DNA of 64,000 bases, taken from assembly GCA_019745155.1 (NCBI GenBank), contig JAIETM010000002.1, positions 1-64,000 on the forward strand. The letters are read 5' to 3'. Shown here piece by piece: positions 47,361 to 56,521 of the stretch. A program made the translations under genes and the position numbers. Position 1 is the stretch's first letter. Every line of letters starts with the position of its first letter. The notes beneath the pieces were generated by a model. That model saw nothing but the letters and a program-made list of their open reading frames with translations, searched no databases and was not told where the DNA came from. The stretch comes from Chitinophagaceae bacterium. Its GTDB lineage: Bacteria > Bacteroidota > Bacteroidia > Chitinophagales > Chitinophagaceae.

Positions 47361-47392
47361 AAAAACCCTGTTAACCAATCGGTTGAACAGGG
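47361..47392 (-). terminator. Terminator of trxA
   Basis: CCCTGTTAACC at 47366-47376 pairs with GGTTGAACAGGG at 47381-47392 with a single bulge. Read on the minus strand it ends in a T-run (A-run at 47359-47365 on the plus strand). It follows the thioredoxin stop. Confidence 0.8.
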
Positions 47393-47420
47393 CCATCGGG
47401 GGGGTTATTTGTTGGGTTGA

Positions 47421-47795
47421 TTACTCGGCAGCAGCTTCGCTGGGCAACAAATGCTCAGCAATTACCTGCTGAAAAGCCTTCTTGGGCAAAGCACCAGGCT
47501 GTAGCATAGGCAAACCTTCCATTGGGATGAACAGGAAAGTAGGAATGCTCTGAATGCCAAATACGGCAGCAAGCTCTTGTTCCACCTCCGTATCTACTTT
47601 ATAGATGGTGAGGCTGTCTTTGTATTCGCCTGCCAATTCTTCCAATACAGGAGCGACCATTTTACAAGGGCCACACCAGTCTGCATAGAAATCAATAATG
47701 GCGGGCTTGGTGCCTTTGTATTTCCATTCTTTTTCCTGTGTATAGTCGAAAATATCCTGCTTGAATGCTTCGGTGGTGAGTTGTACGGTCTTCAT
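47421..47795 (-). CDS. trxA: Thioredoxin
   Basis: From the ATG at 47795 (the frame opens 13 codons earlier) the protein has 124 residues. The redox site is WCGPCKMVAP near residue 42, the cis-Pro lies in SIPTFLFIP. An N-terminal segment of about 25 residues precedes the fold, as in many Bacteroidota thioredoxins. It has no signal peptide and should act in the cytosol. Confidence 0.9.
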   Translation of the reverse strand: MKTVQLTTEAFKQDIFDYTQEKEWKYKGTKPAIIDFYADWCGPCKMVAPVLEELAGEYKDSLTIYKVDTEVEQELAAVFGIQSIPTFLFIPMEGLPMLQPGALPKKAFQQVIAEHLLPSEAAAE

Positions 47796-47916
47796 TGATT
47801 TGATTTGATACGCAAAACTAGTTTTTTGCAGCACCTGTTTTGGTGATATTCGTCACAACCATGATTTTACCCGAAAACCCTGCAGGCTTCACTATTTTTG
47901 CGCACAAATCAACCGA

Positions 47917-48792
47917 ATGAGTAAAGTACAGGTAGGTCTGGTACAAATGAGCTGTACCGCCAATAAAGCGGAGAACCTGCAGAAAGCTATCGAGAAAGTA
48001 CGCGAAGCTGCGGCCAAGGGCGCGCAAATCGTTTGCCTGCAGGAACTGTTCACATCCTTGTATTTCTGCGATGTGGAAGACTACGATAATTTCCAATTGG
48101 CAGAACCCATTCCTGGTCCATCTACCGATAGTCTGAGTGCAGTAGCCAAAGAATTAGGCGTGGTGATCATTGCTTCTTTGTTTGAAAAACGCACACAAGG
48201 TATTTATCATAACACTACTGCGGTTTTAGATGCTGATGGTAGTTATTTGGGTAAGTATCGCAAGATGCATATCCCCGATGATCCTGCGTATTACGAGAAA
48301 TTCTATTTCACACCCGGTGATCTGGGCTATAAAGTATTCAAAACAAAATTTGCTACCATCGGTATCTTGATTTGTTGGGATCAGTGGTATCCTGAAGCAG
48401 CGCGTATCACCGCTTTGATGGGCGCAGAAATCTTATTCTATCCCACAGCTATTGGTTGGGCAACATCTCAAGATGCAGCCACCAATACTGAACAATACAA
48501 TGCATGGCAAACCATTCAGCGCAGCCATGCTGTGGCCAATGGCGTACATGTGGTGAGTGTGAATCGTGTGGGACTGGAACAAAATGGCGCGATGCAATTC
48601 TGGGGTGGTTCCTTCATTTCGAATCCTTTTGGTTCTTTATTATACCTCGCTTCGCACGACAAAGAAGAAGTGCATGTGCAGGAATTAGATTTGACCAAAA
48701 CAGATCGCTATAGAACACATTGGCCTTTTCTGCGCGACAGAAGAATTGATTCTTACAGTCCAATTGTGAAAAGGTATATCGACGAAGATTAA
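47917..48792 (+). CDS. aguB: N-carbamoylputrescine amidase
   Basis: The 291-residue nitrilase-family enzyme hydrolyses N-carbamoylputrescine to putrescine, CO2 and ammonia. The catalytic triad is visible as Glu43 (CLQELF), Lys116 (KYRKMHIP) and Cys153 (ILICWDQW). The gene for agmatine deiminase follows 26 bases later, which supports the substrate assignment. The pair forms the two-step agmatine-to-putrescine route. Confidence 0.93.
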   Translation: MSKVQVGLVQMSCTANKAENLQKAIEKVREAAAKGAQIVCLQELFTSLYFCDVEDYDNFQLAEPIPGPSTDSLSAVAKELGVVIIASLFEKRTQGIYHNTTAVLDADGSYLGKYRKMHIPDDPAYYEKFYFTPGDLGYKVFKTKFATIGILICWDQWYPEAARITALMGAEILFYPTAIGWATSQDAATNTEQYNAWQTIQRSHAVANGVHVVSVNRVGLEQNGAMQFWGGSFISNPFGSLLYLASHDKEEVHVQELDLTKTDRYRTHWPFLRDRRIDSYSPIVKRYIDED

Positions 48793-48818
48793 TTTTCTCA
48801 GCAAGCATTTCGAACAGC

Positions 48819-49865
48819 ATGACGCATCCTACACCGCAAGCACAGGGTTATTATTTTCCTGCAGAATTCGCACCTCATGTGGCTACCTGGTTAAGCTGGC
48901 CGCATAAAGAGGCTTCCTGGCCGGGAAAAATTCATACCATCTATCCTTACTATGCACAGTTTGTAAAAGTGCTGACGGAAAGTGAATTGGTGCGCATCAA
49001 TGTAGTAGATGCAGCGATGCAAGATTTTGCAACAGCACATCTGCTGAAGGCGGGCGTGCCGATGGATAAGGTGGAATTCTTTTTGCATCCAACCAACGAT
49101 GCCTGGTGCAGAGACCATGGTCCGGCTTTTCTGATCAATCCGAATGCAGCAAATAAAAAAGTAATTGTCGACTGGAATTACAATGCATGGGGCGATAAAT
49201 ATCCGCCCTATGATTTGGATGATGTGATCCCTACACGCATTGCAGAACACTATGGTTTGCCCGTCTATTATCCCGGCATCATCATGGAAGGTGGATCTGT
49301 TGAGTTCAATGGTGCAGGAACACTGCTTACTTCAACTGCTTGTTTGTTGAATCCCAATAGAAACCCACAGTTGAATCAGGAGCAGATTGAAGGATATCTG
49401 CGAAACTATTATGGAGTAGAGCAAATTCTTTGGGTGGATGAAGGCATTGTGGGTGATGATACTGATGGACATATTGATGATACCGTTCGTTTTGTGAATG
49501 CAGATACGGTGTTAACGGTTGTTGAACCCAATAAGCAAGATGAGAACCACGCCATCCTGCAACACAACCTGAAGCAATTGCAACAAATGCGTTTGCTGAA
49601 TGGCAAACAACTGAATATTGTTGAATTGCCCATGCCGGATGCCGTGGTGTATGAAGACCAGCGACTGCCTGCATCATACGCCAATTTCTATATTTCCAAT
49701 CAACACGTGATAGTGCCTACATTCCGTTGCGATAAGGATGATCAGGCTTTGTCGATTATTCAGCAATGTTTCCCTGAGCGCACAGTGGTGGGCATTGATT
49801 CAACTGAAATTATTTGGGGATTGGGCAGCTTCCACTGCTTGAGTCAGCAAGAGCCGGCTGTTTAA
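48819..49865 (+). CDS. aguA: Agmatine deiminase
   Basis: The 348-residue enzyme converts agmatine to N-carbamoylputrescine and ammonia. It belongs to the guanidino-modifying fold: PTNDAWCRDHGPAF near residue 92, EGGSVEFNG near residue 153, GHIDDTVRF near residue 216 and the catalytic Cys340 in GSFHCLSQQEP. It forms an operon with aguB. Its stop overlaps the end of the convergent gene by four bases. Confidence 0.95.
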   Translation: MTHPTPQAQGYYFPAEFAPHVATWLSWPHKEASWPGKIHTIYPYYAQFVKVLTESELVRINVVDAAMQDFATAHLLKAGVPMDKVEFFLHPTNDAWCRDHGPAFLINPNAANKKVIVDWNYNAWGDKYPPYDLDDVIPTRIAEHYGLPVYYPGIIMEGGSVEFNGAGTLLTSTACLLNPNRNPQLNQEQIEGYLRNYYGVEQILWVDEGIVGDDTDGHIDDTVRFVNADTVLTVVEPNKQDENHAILQHNLKQLQQMRLLNGKQLNIVELPMPDAVVYEDQRLPASYANFYISNQHVIVPTFRCDKDDQALSIIQQCFPERTVVGIDSTEIIWGLGSFHCLSQQEPAV

Positions 49866-51412
49866 ATACGGTGCTTGCGGCTGTTGAGGTATTTCTCGCG
49901 AATGATGCTGCTCATGCTGCGGTGATGCACTTTGCTTTCCAGCCAGGAGATGATATCCATGTAAGCGAATGATCTGGTCTGGTGACGGTTTTTCTCCAGG
50001 TGCTTAATTTTCTGCAATAATTTTTCCAACTCCGGTTGCAGCTGCCTTGGCGATACAGCGAAACTATGTTTTACAAAACGGAAGATCTCTTCTTCTACTA
50101 CGTTTAGGTTTTTCATTTTGGACATGAAGCGATATACTGACTTAATGAGTGAGTCCATGATATCGAAATTCCCTAACTCATAGTGCGCCATCATGTGCAA
50201 GAGTCGCGCGTAAGATTGTAGATCAATACGCAGATCAACCGGACCGTTGATGATGCGCATCAAGTAATCGATAGAACGCTCGTATTGTCCTGCACCAAAA
50301 TAGAGCATGGCAATTTTGTAGTTGAATACCAGGATGCGGTGTCTGTCAACATACATGGCATATTCTTCTAGCTTGCTTTCTATTTCTTGTACCAGTTGCA
50401 AGCCTTCTTCAAATGAGCCCTTCATCAAATGTCCGTTGATGCGGGCGCTGTTGATATAGATAGAGGTATGTGTGCGGAAATTATCATGACGTGAGGCTTC
50501 ATTGGTGACAGCGAATGCTTTAAACTCGCGAAGCGTTTCATCAAATGCTTTGTAATTGCGTAGATCGAAATGCGCATTCAATAAAGTGTGCATGCCTTTG
50601 ATGTAGTGCCCCGTTTCAATCGCAATCATGTGTGGTGATGCTTTGAACAGATCAACCCATTTCTGGCTATAGCGATAGTAAAGTAAAAAGTCTTGTCTGA
50701 TAAACGCATACCAACAATAACTCTGGTAGAGATAGAGATATTCGTAAAAGAAATTGATATCGTTTAGATCAGGCAAGTTGCTTTTGAAGAAGGCACGGAT
50801 ATCTTTTTCGTCTTCTGTGTTTCTGCTGTGGCCATGCATCACAAACCACTGGTATAACAACAGTGTAAGGTTGCTGAGTTTAGTAACGCGATCAATATGT
50901 CCGCTTACGGCAGAAGACTCCGCAGCGAGTTCACTTGTTTTGGCTGGCGTACTGCGCGTGATGTGCAGAATCTCAATCTTCTTTTCCAGCGATGTAACCT
51001 GTGCAAGTGCGTTGATCTTTTGATTGGCACGAGCCAGTTCCTTGGCTTTTTCCAGAATCTTGAGGCTTTGTTGTTTTAGTCCCTTGTTGTACAAAAGCCG
51101 GGCATAATCCAGGTGCTCACTCAGTTGTAAATCGATGTTTTCTGTGCTTTTCAAGAGGCGCAGACTGGCCAAGAGTTCTTTATAGAGGTGTGATTTAAGG
51201 TTGTATAACTGAGTCTTGGTGATTGGGGCCAGTTTCTTCAACAAAACCTTCTCATCATAGTCCTTCATGCTGTCAATGGCATCGAATAGTTGTACGATAC
51301 GCAGGTCTTCTTTGGAAGAACTACGCTTGATATAGAGCTTGAAATGGCGTTTTTCTGATTTTTCCAGTGTCTGGATGAGCTGAAAAAGTATGTCAGAAAC
51401 ACGGTTGGACAT
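49862..51412 (-). CDS. Large helical-repeat protein of unknown function
   Basis: From the ATG at 51412 the protein has 516 residues; the frame opens 44 codons earlier but that part is not family-like. It is entirely helical, with TPR-like stretches (LDYARLLYNKGLKQQSLKILEKAKELARANQ around 98-128 and a later pair at about 390-440). There is no signal peptide or enzymatic motif. Similar long cytosolic helical proteins are conserved in Chitinophagaceae without a function. The leader contains the candidate small-RNA locus on the opposite strand. Confidence 0.72.
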   Translation of the reverse strand: MSNRVSDILFQLIQTLEKSEKRHFKLYIKRSSSKEDLRIVQLFDAIDSMKDYDEKVLLKKLAPITKTQLYNLKSHLYKELLASLRLLKSTENIDLQLSEHLDYARLLYNKGLKQQSLKILEKAKELARANQKINALAQVTSLEKKIEILHITRSTPAKTSELAAESSAVSGHIDRVTKLSNLTLLLYQWFVMHGHSRNTEDEKDIRAFFKSNLPDLNDINFFYEYLYLYQSYCWYAFIRQDFLLYYRYSQKWVDLFKASPHMIAIETGHYIKGMHTLLNAHFDLRNYKAFDETLREFKAFAVTNEASRHDNFRTHTSIYINSARINGHLMKGSFEEGLQLVQEIESKLEEYAMYVDRHRILVFNYKIAMLYFGAGQYERSIDYLMRIINGPVDLRIDLQSYARLLHMMAHYELGNFDIMDSLIKSVYRFMSKMKNLNVVEEEIFRFVKHSFAVSPRQLQPELEKLLQKIKHLEKNRHQTRSFAYMDIISWLESKVHHRSMSSIIREKYLNSRKHRI

Positions 51413-51501
51413 AATGAGTTTTTTCCCGTACAAGTCAATGTCAGTAAGGGTTTGGCATTTTTTGCTACCCTTTTGCCATGATGAAAAGCCGCCGAATCTG
51501 G

Positions 51502-51532
51502 TTTGTACGGCCCAGTGTTCGGTACTACTTTC
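51502..51532 (+). promoter_or_regulatory. Possible promoter of the candidate small RNA
   Basis: TTTG at 51502-51505 and TACTTTC at 51526-51532 resemble -33 and -7 elements with a 20-base spacer. The -7 is imperfect (one base short and ending in C). Transcription would start near 51538-51540, directly before the first repeat. Confidence 0.35.
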
Positions 51533-51537
51533 ACATA

Positions 51538-51680
51538 GCAGCAATCGTTAGAGGTCTGGTAATCGTTAAAGGGCCAAAGATGAACTGCTCACCGAGAGGT
51601 GTACGAATTCGATCTATCTTTTTTTCATATGGCAAGCAATCGTTAGAGGGTCGTTCCGTTTCTACGGAAAGACCTTTTTT
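51538..51680 (+). ncRNA. Candidate small RNA with three CAATCGTTAGAGG-type repeats
   Basis: This 143-base plus-strand segment lies between two minus-strand genes and codes for nothing. It holds GCAATCGTTAGAGG at 51541-51554 and exactly again at 51636-51649, plus a version with two changes at 51559-51572. A CACC-GAGA-GGTG hairpin with a GNRA-type loop is at 51590-51601. It ends in a strong terminator (51649-51680). The arrangement of possible promoter, repeats, hairpin and terminator suggests an independent RNA; expression is not shown. Confidence 0.5.
51649..51680 (+). terminator. Terminator of the candidate small RNA
   Basis: GGTC at 51649-51652 pairs with GACC at 51671-51674, and TTCCGT at 51654-51659 with ACGGAA at 51664-51669, with one G/A mismatch between the two stems and a four-base loop. 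Six T residues follow. Both neighbouring genes are on the minus strand, so it does not belong to them. Confidence 0.65.
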
Positions 51681-51733
51681 CTTTTGGGCAAGCGTTGCCG
51701 AAATTACGGGAAGTTTATTGATCAAATTACAGC

Positions 51734-52252
51734 TCAGGAAAATTTCTTTTCTAAGACCCAGAAAACCATGGGCACTTTAGCTTGACCGTAGATACCAAAA
51801 TCAGGAAAAGGCTCCGTCACACCTTCAAACAAATAACCATTGCGTTGGTACCAGGCGATGAGTTCTGAGCGCAGGTTGATGACGCGCATGAATACAGCAG
51901 AACATTGTTTTTCTTTTGCGTAAGCATCAGCGGCTTGCAGTAATTGCTTGCCAATACCAAAGCCCTGCTGATTAGGCCATACACTCAGCATGCCCAGATA
52001 GATTTTATCGCCCTGTTGTTGTAGGTACACACAACCCAATATTTCCTGTTCGGCATTGCGGCAGGTAAGTATTATGCCTGTAGGATCTTGCAATAGCGAC
52101 GCCAACTGTGTTTCATCGGTTCGTATCTCTCCTTCTATTATATCTGCTTCGGTGGTCCAGCCTTGTCTGCTGGCTTCGCCTCTATAAGCATTGTTGACGA
52201 GCTGTTTCAACATCGGAATATCTGCATGTGTGGCAGGAATAATCTGCATCAT
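51734..52252 (-). CDS. GNAT family N-acetyltransferase
   Basis: The 172-residue enzyme has the GNAT fold. The acetyl-CoA-binding motif is VWPNQQGFGIGKQLLQAADAYA (Q/RxxGxG/A) near residue 92-113, followed by a C-terminal strand with WYQRNGYLFEG. The substrate is unknown. Its start overlaps the cyclophilin stop by four bases, so the two are co-transcribed. Confidence 0.87.
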   Translation of the reverse strand: MMQIIPATHADIPMLKQLVNNAYRGEASRQGWTTEADIIEGEIRTDETQLASLLQDPTGIILTCRNAEQEILGCVYLQQQGDKIYLGMLSVWPNQQGFGIGKQLLQAADAYAKEKQCSAVFMRVINLRSELIAWYQRNGYLFEGVTEPFPDFGIYGQAKVPMVFWVLEKKFS

Positions 52253-52824
52253 AATTGTTTGATTCTATAAATAGCTACTGGCGGATCAAAGCGTTGATCA
52301 TATTCATTCGAGCGATAAATCTTGCGCACGATATCCATTCCGGAAACCACTTTTCCAAATGCAGCATAGCCTTGTCCGTCTGCATTATTCTCTCCGCCAA
52401 AATCAAAGCCGGGTTGATCATCAACACAAATAAAGAACTCTGTGCCTGCTGTGCCAATAGCTCCGCGTGCCAGAGAGATGGTGCCATTCAAATGTTTAAG
52501 TCCGCTCTGTTGTGTGGTTTCATGTGGAATGCCCGGAATAGCCGCAGCCAGATTGTTATTACTTTTCCAAATGCCACCCTGTATCAAATTGGCTTTGGGT
52601 GCATTGCTGGGTTGGTTTTCATCATTTAATACCCGGTAGAATGAACTGTTTTCATAGTAATTAGAATCCACAAAACGCAGGAAAGTAGCAACAGTCTTAG
52701 GTGCTTGTTTAGGATACAATTCTAACTCTATCGTTCCATGCTCGGTTTCGATTTCGATGTGTGGGTTCTCGTAAGAGGGCTTGCAAGTCCAAAAACAAAT
52801 AATGATGAATAGATAGCGCCACAT
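52249..52824 (-). CDS. Exported cyclophilin-type peptidyl-prolyl isomerase
   Basis: The 191-residue protein has a short lipoprotein-like signal (LFIIICFWTC, Cys at residue 14) and a cyclophilin domain: IELELYPKQAPKTVATFLRF, the catalytic-Arg segment SSFYRVLND, ISLARGAIGTAGTEFFI and YAAFGKVVSGMDIV. It should help to fold envelope proteins. It is coupled with the downstream GNAT gene by a four-base overlap. Confidence 0.9.
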   Translation of the reverse strand: MWRYLFIIICFWTCKPSYENPHIEIETEHGTIELELYPKQAPKTVATFLRFVDSNYYENSSFYRVLNDENQPSNAPKANLIQGGIWKSNNNLAAAIPGIPHETTQQSGLKHLNGTISLARGAIGTAGTEFFICVDDQPGFDFGGENNADGQGYAAFGKVVSGMDIVRKIYRSNEYDQRFDPPVAIYRIKQL

Positions 52825-52841
52825 ACGGTGAAGTTAGGATA

Positions 52842-53537
52842 TCAAATCATACTGATGGTTAATGCAAATGCAGTGGCCATCAATGTGCTCAAAAAATTCA
52901 CCGCATCATTACCAAGCCATCCTTTGTTTTCTGCATACTCGCCCAGCCAAGTATCTGTAAGATTACCCAATAAACCTGCGGCGATGAGTAAGCCATATGC
53001 CGGAAAATGCAGTAAATGAAAAACTAGCGCAATCAAGAGACTACCTGCGAGACCGGCCAGTGTGCCTTCTAGTGATACTACTCCATTATCGCCTGTGTGT
53101 GCGGGTGATTTGCTAAAAGGTCTGAAGACTGTTTTTCCCCAGACAACACCTAATTCAGACGACCAAGTATCTGCGGTAGCAGAAGAAAAAGCGGCAGCTA
53201 TCCCTAATAGCCATAGGTCTTGTTGCTGCGGAAATAACAGTAGAGCAATCACACACAATAAAGCTGCACCGCTATTGGCAAGCACTTGTGTAGTTTTTCT
53301 TGCAGGTTTATCGGCGTCAGCAAATCCTTTGCGGCGTTTTTCATCCCCGCGATAGCGGGTAACCAAAGTGCCTGTAATAAAAAAGGTTGCTAGTAATAAT
53401 AAGCCGGTATTGCCTGCACTATAGAACAAGCTTGCTGCAACCAGCATACCTGTTAGCGCGCCAGCAAGCGTAACTGCTCGCAGAGACCAAGCCAGCCAGG
53501 CTGTTGCAATTATTACTGCGTAGATAAACCAATGCAT
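52842..53537 (-). CDS. DUF92 family membrane protein
   Basis: The 231-residue protein has about six membrane segments. The motif block RKTTQVLANSGAA near residue 79-91, ATADTWSSELG near residue 118 and NLTDTWLGEYAENKGW near the end are typical of DUF92 (TIGR00297). Plant relatives include the phytyl-phosphate kinase VTE6; bacterial members are untested. It is divergent from the helicase gene with 71 bases between. Confidence 0.88.
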   Translation of the reverse strand: MHWFIYAVIIATAWLAWSLRAVTLAGALTGMLVAASLFYSAGNTGLLLLATFFITGTLVTRYRGDEKRRKGFADADKPARKTTQVLANSGAALLCVIALLLFPQQQDLWLLGIAAAFSSATADTWSSELGVVWGKTVFRPFSKSPAHTGDNGVVSLEGTLAGLAGSLLIALVFHLLHFPAYGLLIAAGLLGNLTDTWLGEYAENKGWLGNDAVNFLSTLMATAFALTISMI

Positions 53538-53608
53538 GGCACTAAGTTCAGGGATAAAACTTATTCACGATATGGTTTTTACCTAGGTAGCCACCTTAAC
53601 TTGCGCCC

Positions 53609-55975
53609 ATGCAGAACATTTTACAGGGATTGAATGAACCGCAGCGCGAAGCCGTTCTGCATATGAACGGGCCGCTGATGATTGTGGCAGGCGCAGGCAG
53701 CGGTAAGACCAAGGTGCTCACTACACGTATTGCACACTTAATGTCGCAAGGTGTGGATGCTTTCCGTATTCTGGCTTTGACTTTTACAAACAAAGCCGCT
53801 GCAGAAATGAAGGAACGTATCGAACGCATTCTCGGTAATAACGATGCCCGTAATTTATACATTGGAACATTCCACAGTGTGTTTGCACGCATCCTGCGTG
53901 GCGAAGCAAACCGCATCGGCTATCCAAACAATTTCACGATTTATGATACAGATGATAGTCGCTCCGTACTCAAGACTGTCATCAATGAACTAAACTTAGA
54001 CGATAAACATTACAAACCCAATGTAGTGCATAACCGCATTTCTCAGGCTAAAAACGCATTAGTCGGCCCTGCAGAATATGCAACCGACTATTATATACAG
54101 CAAGAAGATATGCGCGCCAACCGTCCGGCCATTGCACAGATCTATCAGGCTTATGCAGCGCGTTGCTTCAAGAACGGCGCCATGGATTTTGATGATCTAT
54201 TGCTGAAGATGTATGAGCTGCTGAAAGATTTTCCGGAAGTATTGCATAAGTACCAGCACAAGTTTCAGTACATCTTGATTGATGAGTACCAGGATACCAA
54301 CCCGGTGCAGTACCAGATCACAAAGTTGCTGGCCGCAGTGCATGAGAATATTTGTGTGGTGGGCGATGATGCACAGAGTATCTATAGTTTCCGTGGTGCC
54401 ACTATTGAAAATATTCTGCAATTCCAGAAAGATTATGAAGATGTAAAAGTGGTGAAGCTGGAGCAGAACTACCGCAGTACCAAAAGCATCTTACATGTAG
54501 CCAATCATGTGATTGCCAATAATAAGGGACAGATACCAAAAGAACTTTGGACAGACAATGATCATGGTGAGAAGATTCGTTTGGTGCGTACTATGACAGA
54601 TAATGAAGAAGGCAAGTTTGTATCTGATACCATTCAAGAACAAAAATTGCGCAATCATTATAACAACAGAGATTTTGCGATTCTCTATCGTACCAATGCA
54701 CAGAGCCGTGCATTTGAAGAAAGCCTGCGCCGCATGGGTATTGCTTACCGCATTTATGGTGGTGTAAGTTTCTATCAGCGCAAAGAAATCAAAGACTTCC
54801 TCGCTTATCTCCGAATCATTGTAAATACGAAGGATGAAGAGAGTCTGAAGCGTATCATTAATTATCCGGTAAGAGGGATTGGTAAAACTACAATTGAAAA
54901 AATCGGCATTATTGCTTACGAACAGAACATCACTTTCTGGGAAGTATTGACGCGTGCTGCTGAATTTGGTTTCAAAGCGGGTACGTTGGAATCGTTGAGC
55001 AATTTTGTGACCATGATGCGTTATTTCCAGAGCCTGCTCACAGATAAGAATGCGTATGATGTGGCTGTGCAAGTCGGCAAGCATACCAATCTGGTGAAAG
55101 AGCTCTTCAACGATAAGACTACAGAAGGTTTGGCGCGATACGAGAATATTCAGGAATTGTTGAACTCTATTAAAGAATGGACGGAGAGTCCCGATAATGA
55201 AGATGGCGAAGTAGGCAGCAAATCATTGGGGGCGTATCTACAACAGATTACTTTGTTAACCGATGCCGATAATGAAGAAGAGAATAGTGATGTGGTAAAG
55301 CTGATGACCATTCACGCGGCCAAGGGCTTGGAGTTTCCAGTAGTATTTGTAGCTGGTGTGGAAGAAACTATTTTTCCCAGCGGCATGAGCATCAATACCC
55401 GTGAAGAACTGGAAGAAGAAAGGCGTTTGTTTTATGTAGCTGTTACCCGCGCCAAGCACAGACTTTGGTTAACCTATGCTAATGCGCGTTATCGTTTTGG
55501 TAGTCTGGTACAAAATGAGCCCAGTCGGTTCTTAGAAGAAATGCCGGAAGAATTTTTGGATAAGTCGTATGCGGGCGGTGGCGCACGCAATAGCGGCTTT
55601 GGCAATATGGGTTCAGCATTTGAACGCATGCAAAGAGGTTTTGGTGGCAATGATTATAACGATGTTAGAGATGCAGAAAAGAGATACGGTCCGCCACCAA
55701 GCAAAAAGCCTGCAGCACCATCTAAGCCAAGTTATTTACCGGTACAACCACCCGCACCCAAAGTAGTAGAGCATAAACCATCGGCAGATTTTGTAGCGAG
55801 CGATACGAGTAATCTGCAAGCAGGACAAAAAGTTGAGCACCAGAAATTTGGTTTTGGTGTAGTGGTGAAGGTGGAAGGCAGTGCACATAATCCGATTGCC
55901 AATATTCAATTTGAGTTGAATGGCGAGAAGAAGATCATGCTGAATTATGCCAAGCTGCGGATTGTAGAGGAATAG
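53609..55975 (+). CDS. UvrD/PcrA-type DNA helicase
   Basis: The 788-residue superfamily 1A helicase has all motifs: Walker A VAGAGSGKTKVL near residue 24-36, Walker B ILIDEYQDTN, GDDAQSIYSFRGA, motif IV with LEQNYRST, MTIHAAKGLEFPVVF and YVAVTRAKHRL. The C-terminal part holds a Pro-rich linker (PPPSKKPAAPSKP) and a last KVEHQKFGFGVVVKVEG domain that contacts RNA polymerase in PcrA relatives. It acts in excision repair and removal of stalled complexes. UvrD and PcrA cannot be told apart from sequence here. Confidence 0.93.
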   Translation: MQNILQGLNEPQREAVLHMNGPLMIVAGAGSGKTKVLTTRIAHLMSQGVDAFRILALTFTNKAAAEMKERIERILGNNDARNLYIGTFHSVFARILRGEANRIGYPNNFTIYDTDDSRSVLKTVINELNLDDKHYKPNVVHNRISQAKNALVGPAEYATDYYIQQEDMRANRPAIAQIYQAYAARCFKNGAMDFDDLLLKMYELLKDFPEVLHKYQHKFQYILIDEYQDTNPVQYQITKLLAAVHENICVVGDDAQSIYSFRGATIENILQFQKDYEDVKVVKLEQNYRSTKSILHVANHVIANNKGQIPKELWTDNDHGEKIRLVRTMTDNEEGKFVSDTIQEQKLRNHYNNRDFAILYRTNAQSRAFEESLRRMGIAYRIYGGVSFYQRKEIKDFLAYLRIIVNTKDEESLKRIINYPVRGIGKTTIEKIGIIAYEQNITFWEVLTRAAEFGFKAGTLESLSNFVTMMRYFQSLLTDKNAYDVAVQVGKHTNLVKELFNDKTTEGLARYENIQELLNSIKEWTESPDNEDGEVGSKSLGAYLQQITLLTDADNEEENSDVVKLMTIHAAKGLEFPVVFVAGVEETIFPSGMSINTREELEEERRLFYVAVTRAKHRLWLTYANARYRFGSLVQNEPSRFLEEMPEEFLDKSYAGGGARNSGFGNMGSAFERMQRGFGGNDYNDVRDAEKRYGPPPSKKPAAPSKPSYLPVQPPAPKVVEHKPSADFVASDTSNLQAGQKVEHQKFGFGVVVKVEGSAHNPIANIQFELNGEKKIMLNYAKLRIVEE

Positions 55976-55986
55976 CGAATCATACT

Positions 55987-56508
55987 TTGTCCCTCATCCA
56001 ACCATATCAGACAAAATGGGCTGAAGATTTTCAGCTACTAGCAGAACATTTGCAAGCGGCATTGGCGGACTTACCTATTCGCATTGAGCATGTAGGCAGC
56101 ACATCGGTAGTTGGTTTGGCTGCCAAGCCAATTATTGATATTGATATCGTCTTTGCGCAAGCAATCAGTTTTGATGCTATTCGCACCAAACTAGAAGCTA
56201 CAGGTTATTACCACAACGGCAATCAAGGAATCATTGACAGAGAAGTTTTCAAAAGACTCGATACTGTTGCGCATCCTGTATTCGATAACATTGAACATCA
56301 TTTATATGTATGTCCGGAAAATAGTATTGAACTGAACAGACATTTGCGTTTTCGCGATGCATTAAGGGCGAGTGCTGCAGCAAGAAATGCTTACGAGCAA
56401 ATTAAGTTGGAGTTAGCTGCCCTTGCGGGGCAGGATCGGAAGCTGTATGCTGAAATGAAAGAGGCGCACGCAACTGCATTGATACAGCAGGTTCTGGAAC
56501 AGTACTGA
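55987..56508 (+). CDS. GrpB family protein
   Basis: The 173-residue protein matches the GrpB family, a branch of the nucleotidyltransferase fold: IEHVGSTSVVGLAAKPIIDIDI near residues 33-54 holds the GST-x-DID motif. Known members include CoaE-linked domains; the substrate is not defined. It starts with TTG at 55987, 11 bases after the helicase stop, and may be co-transcribed with it. Confidence 0.87.
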   Translation: MSLIQPYQTKWAEDFQLLAEHLQAALADLPIRIEHVGSTSVVGLAAKPIIDIDIVFAQAISFDAIRTKLEATGYYHNGNQGIIDREVFKRLDTVAHPVFDNIEHHLYVCPENSIELNRHLRFRDALRASAAARNAYEQIKLELAALAGQDRKLYAEMKEAHATALIQQVLEQY

Positions 56509-56521
56509 ATATTGTTGTTCT

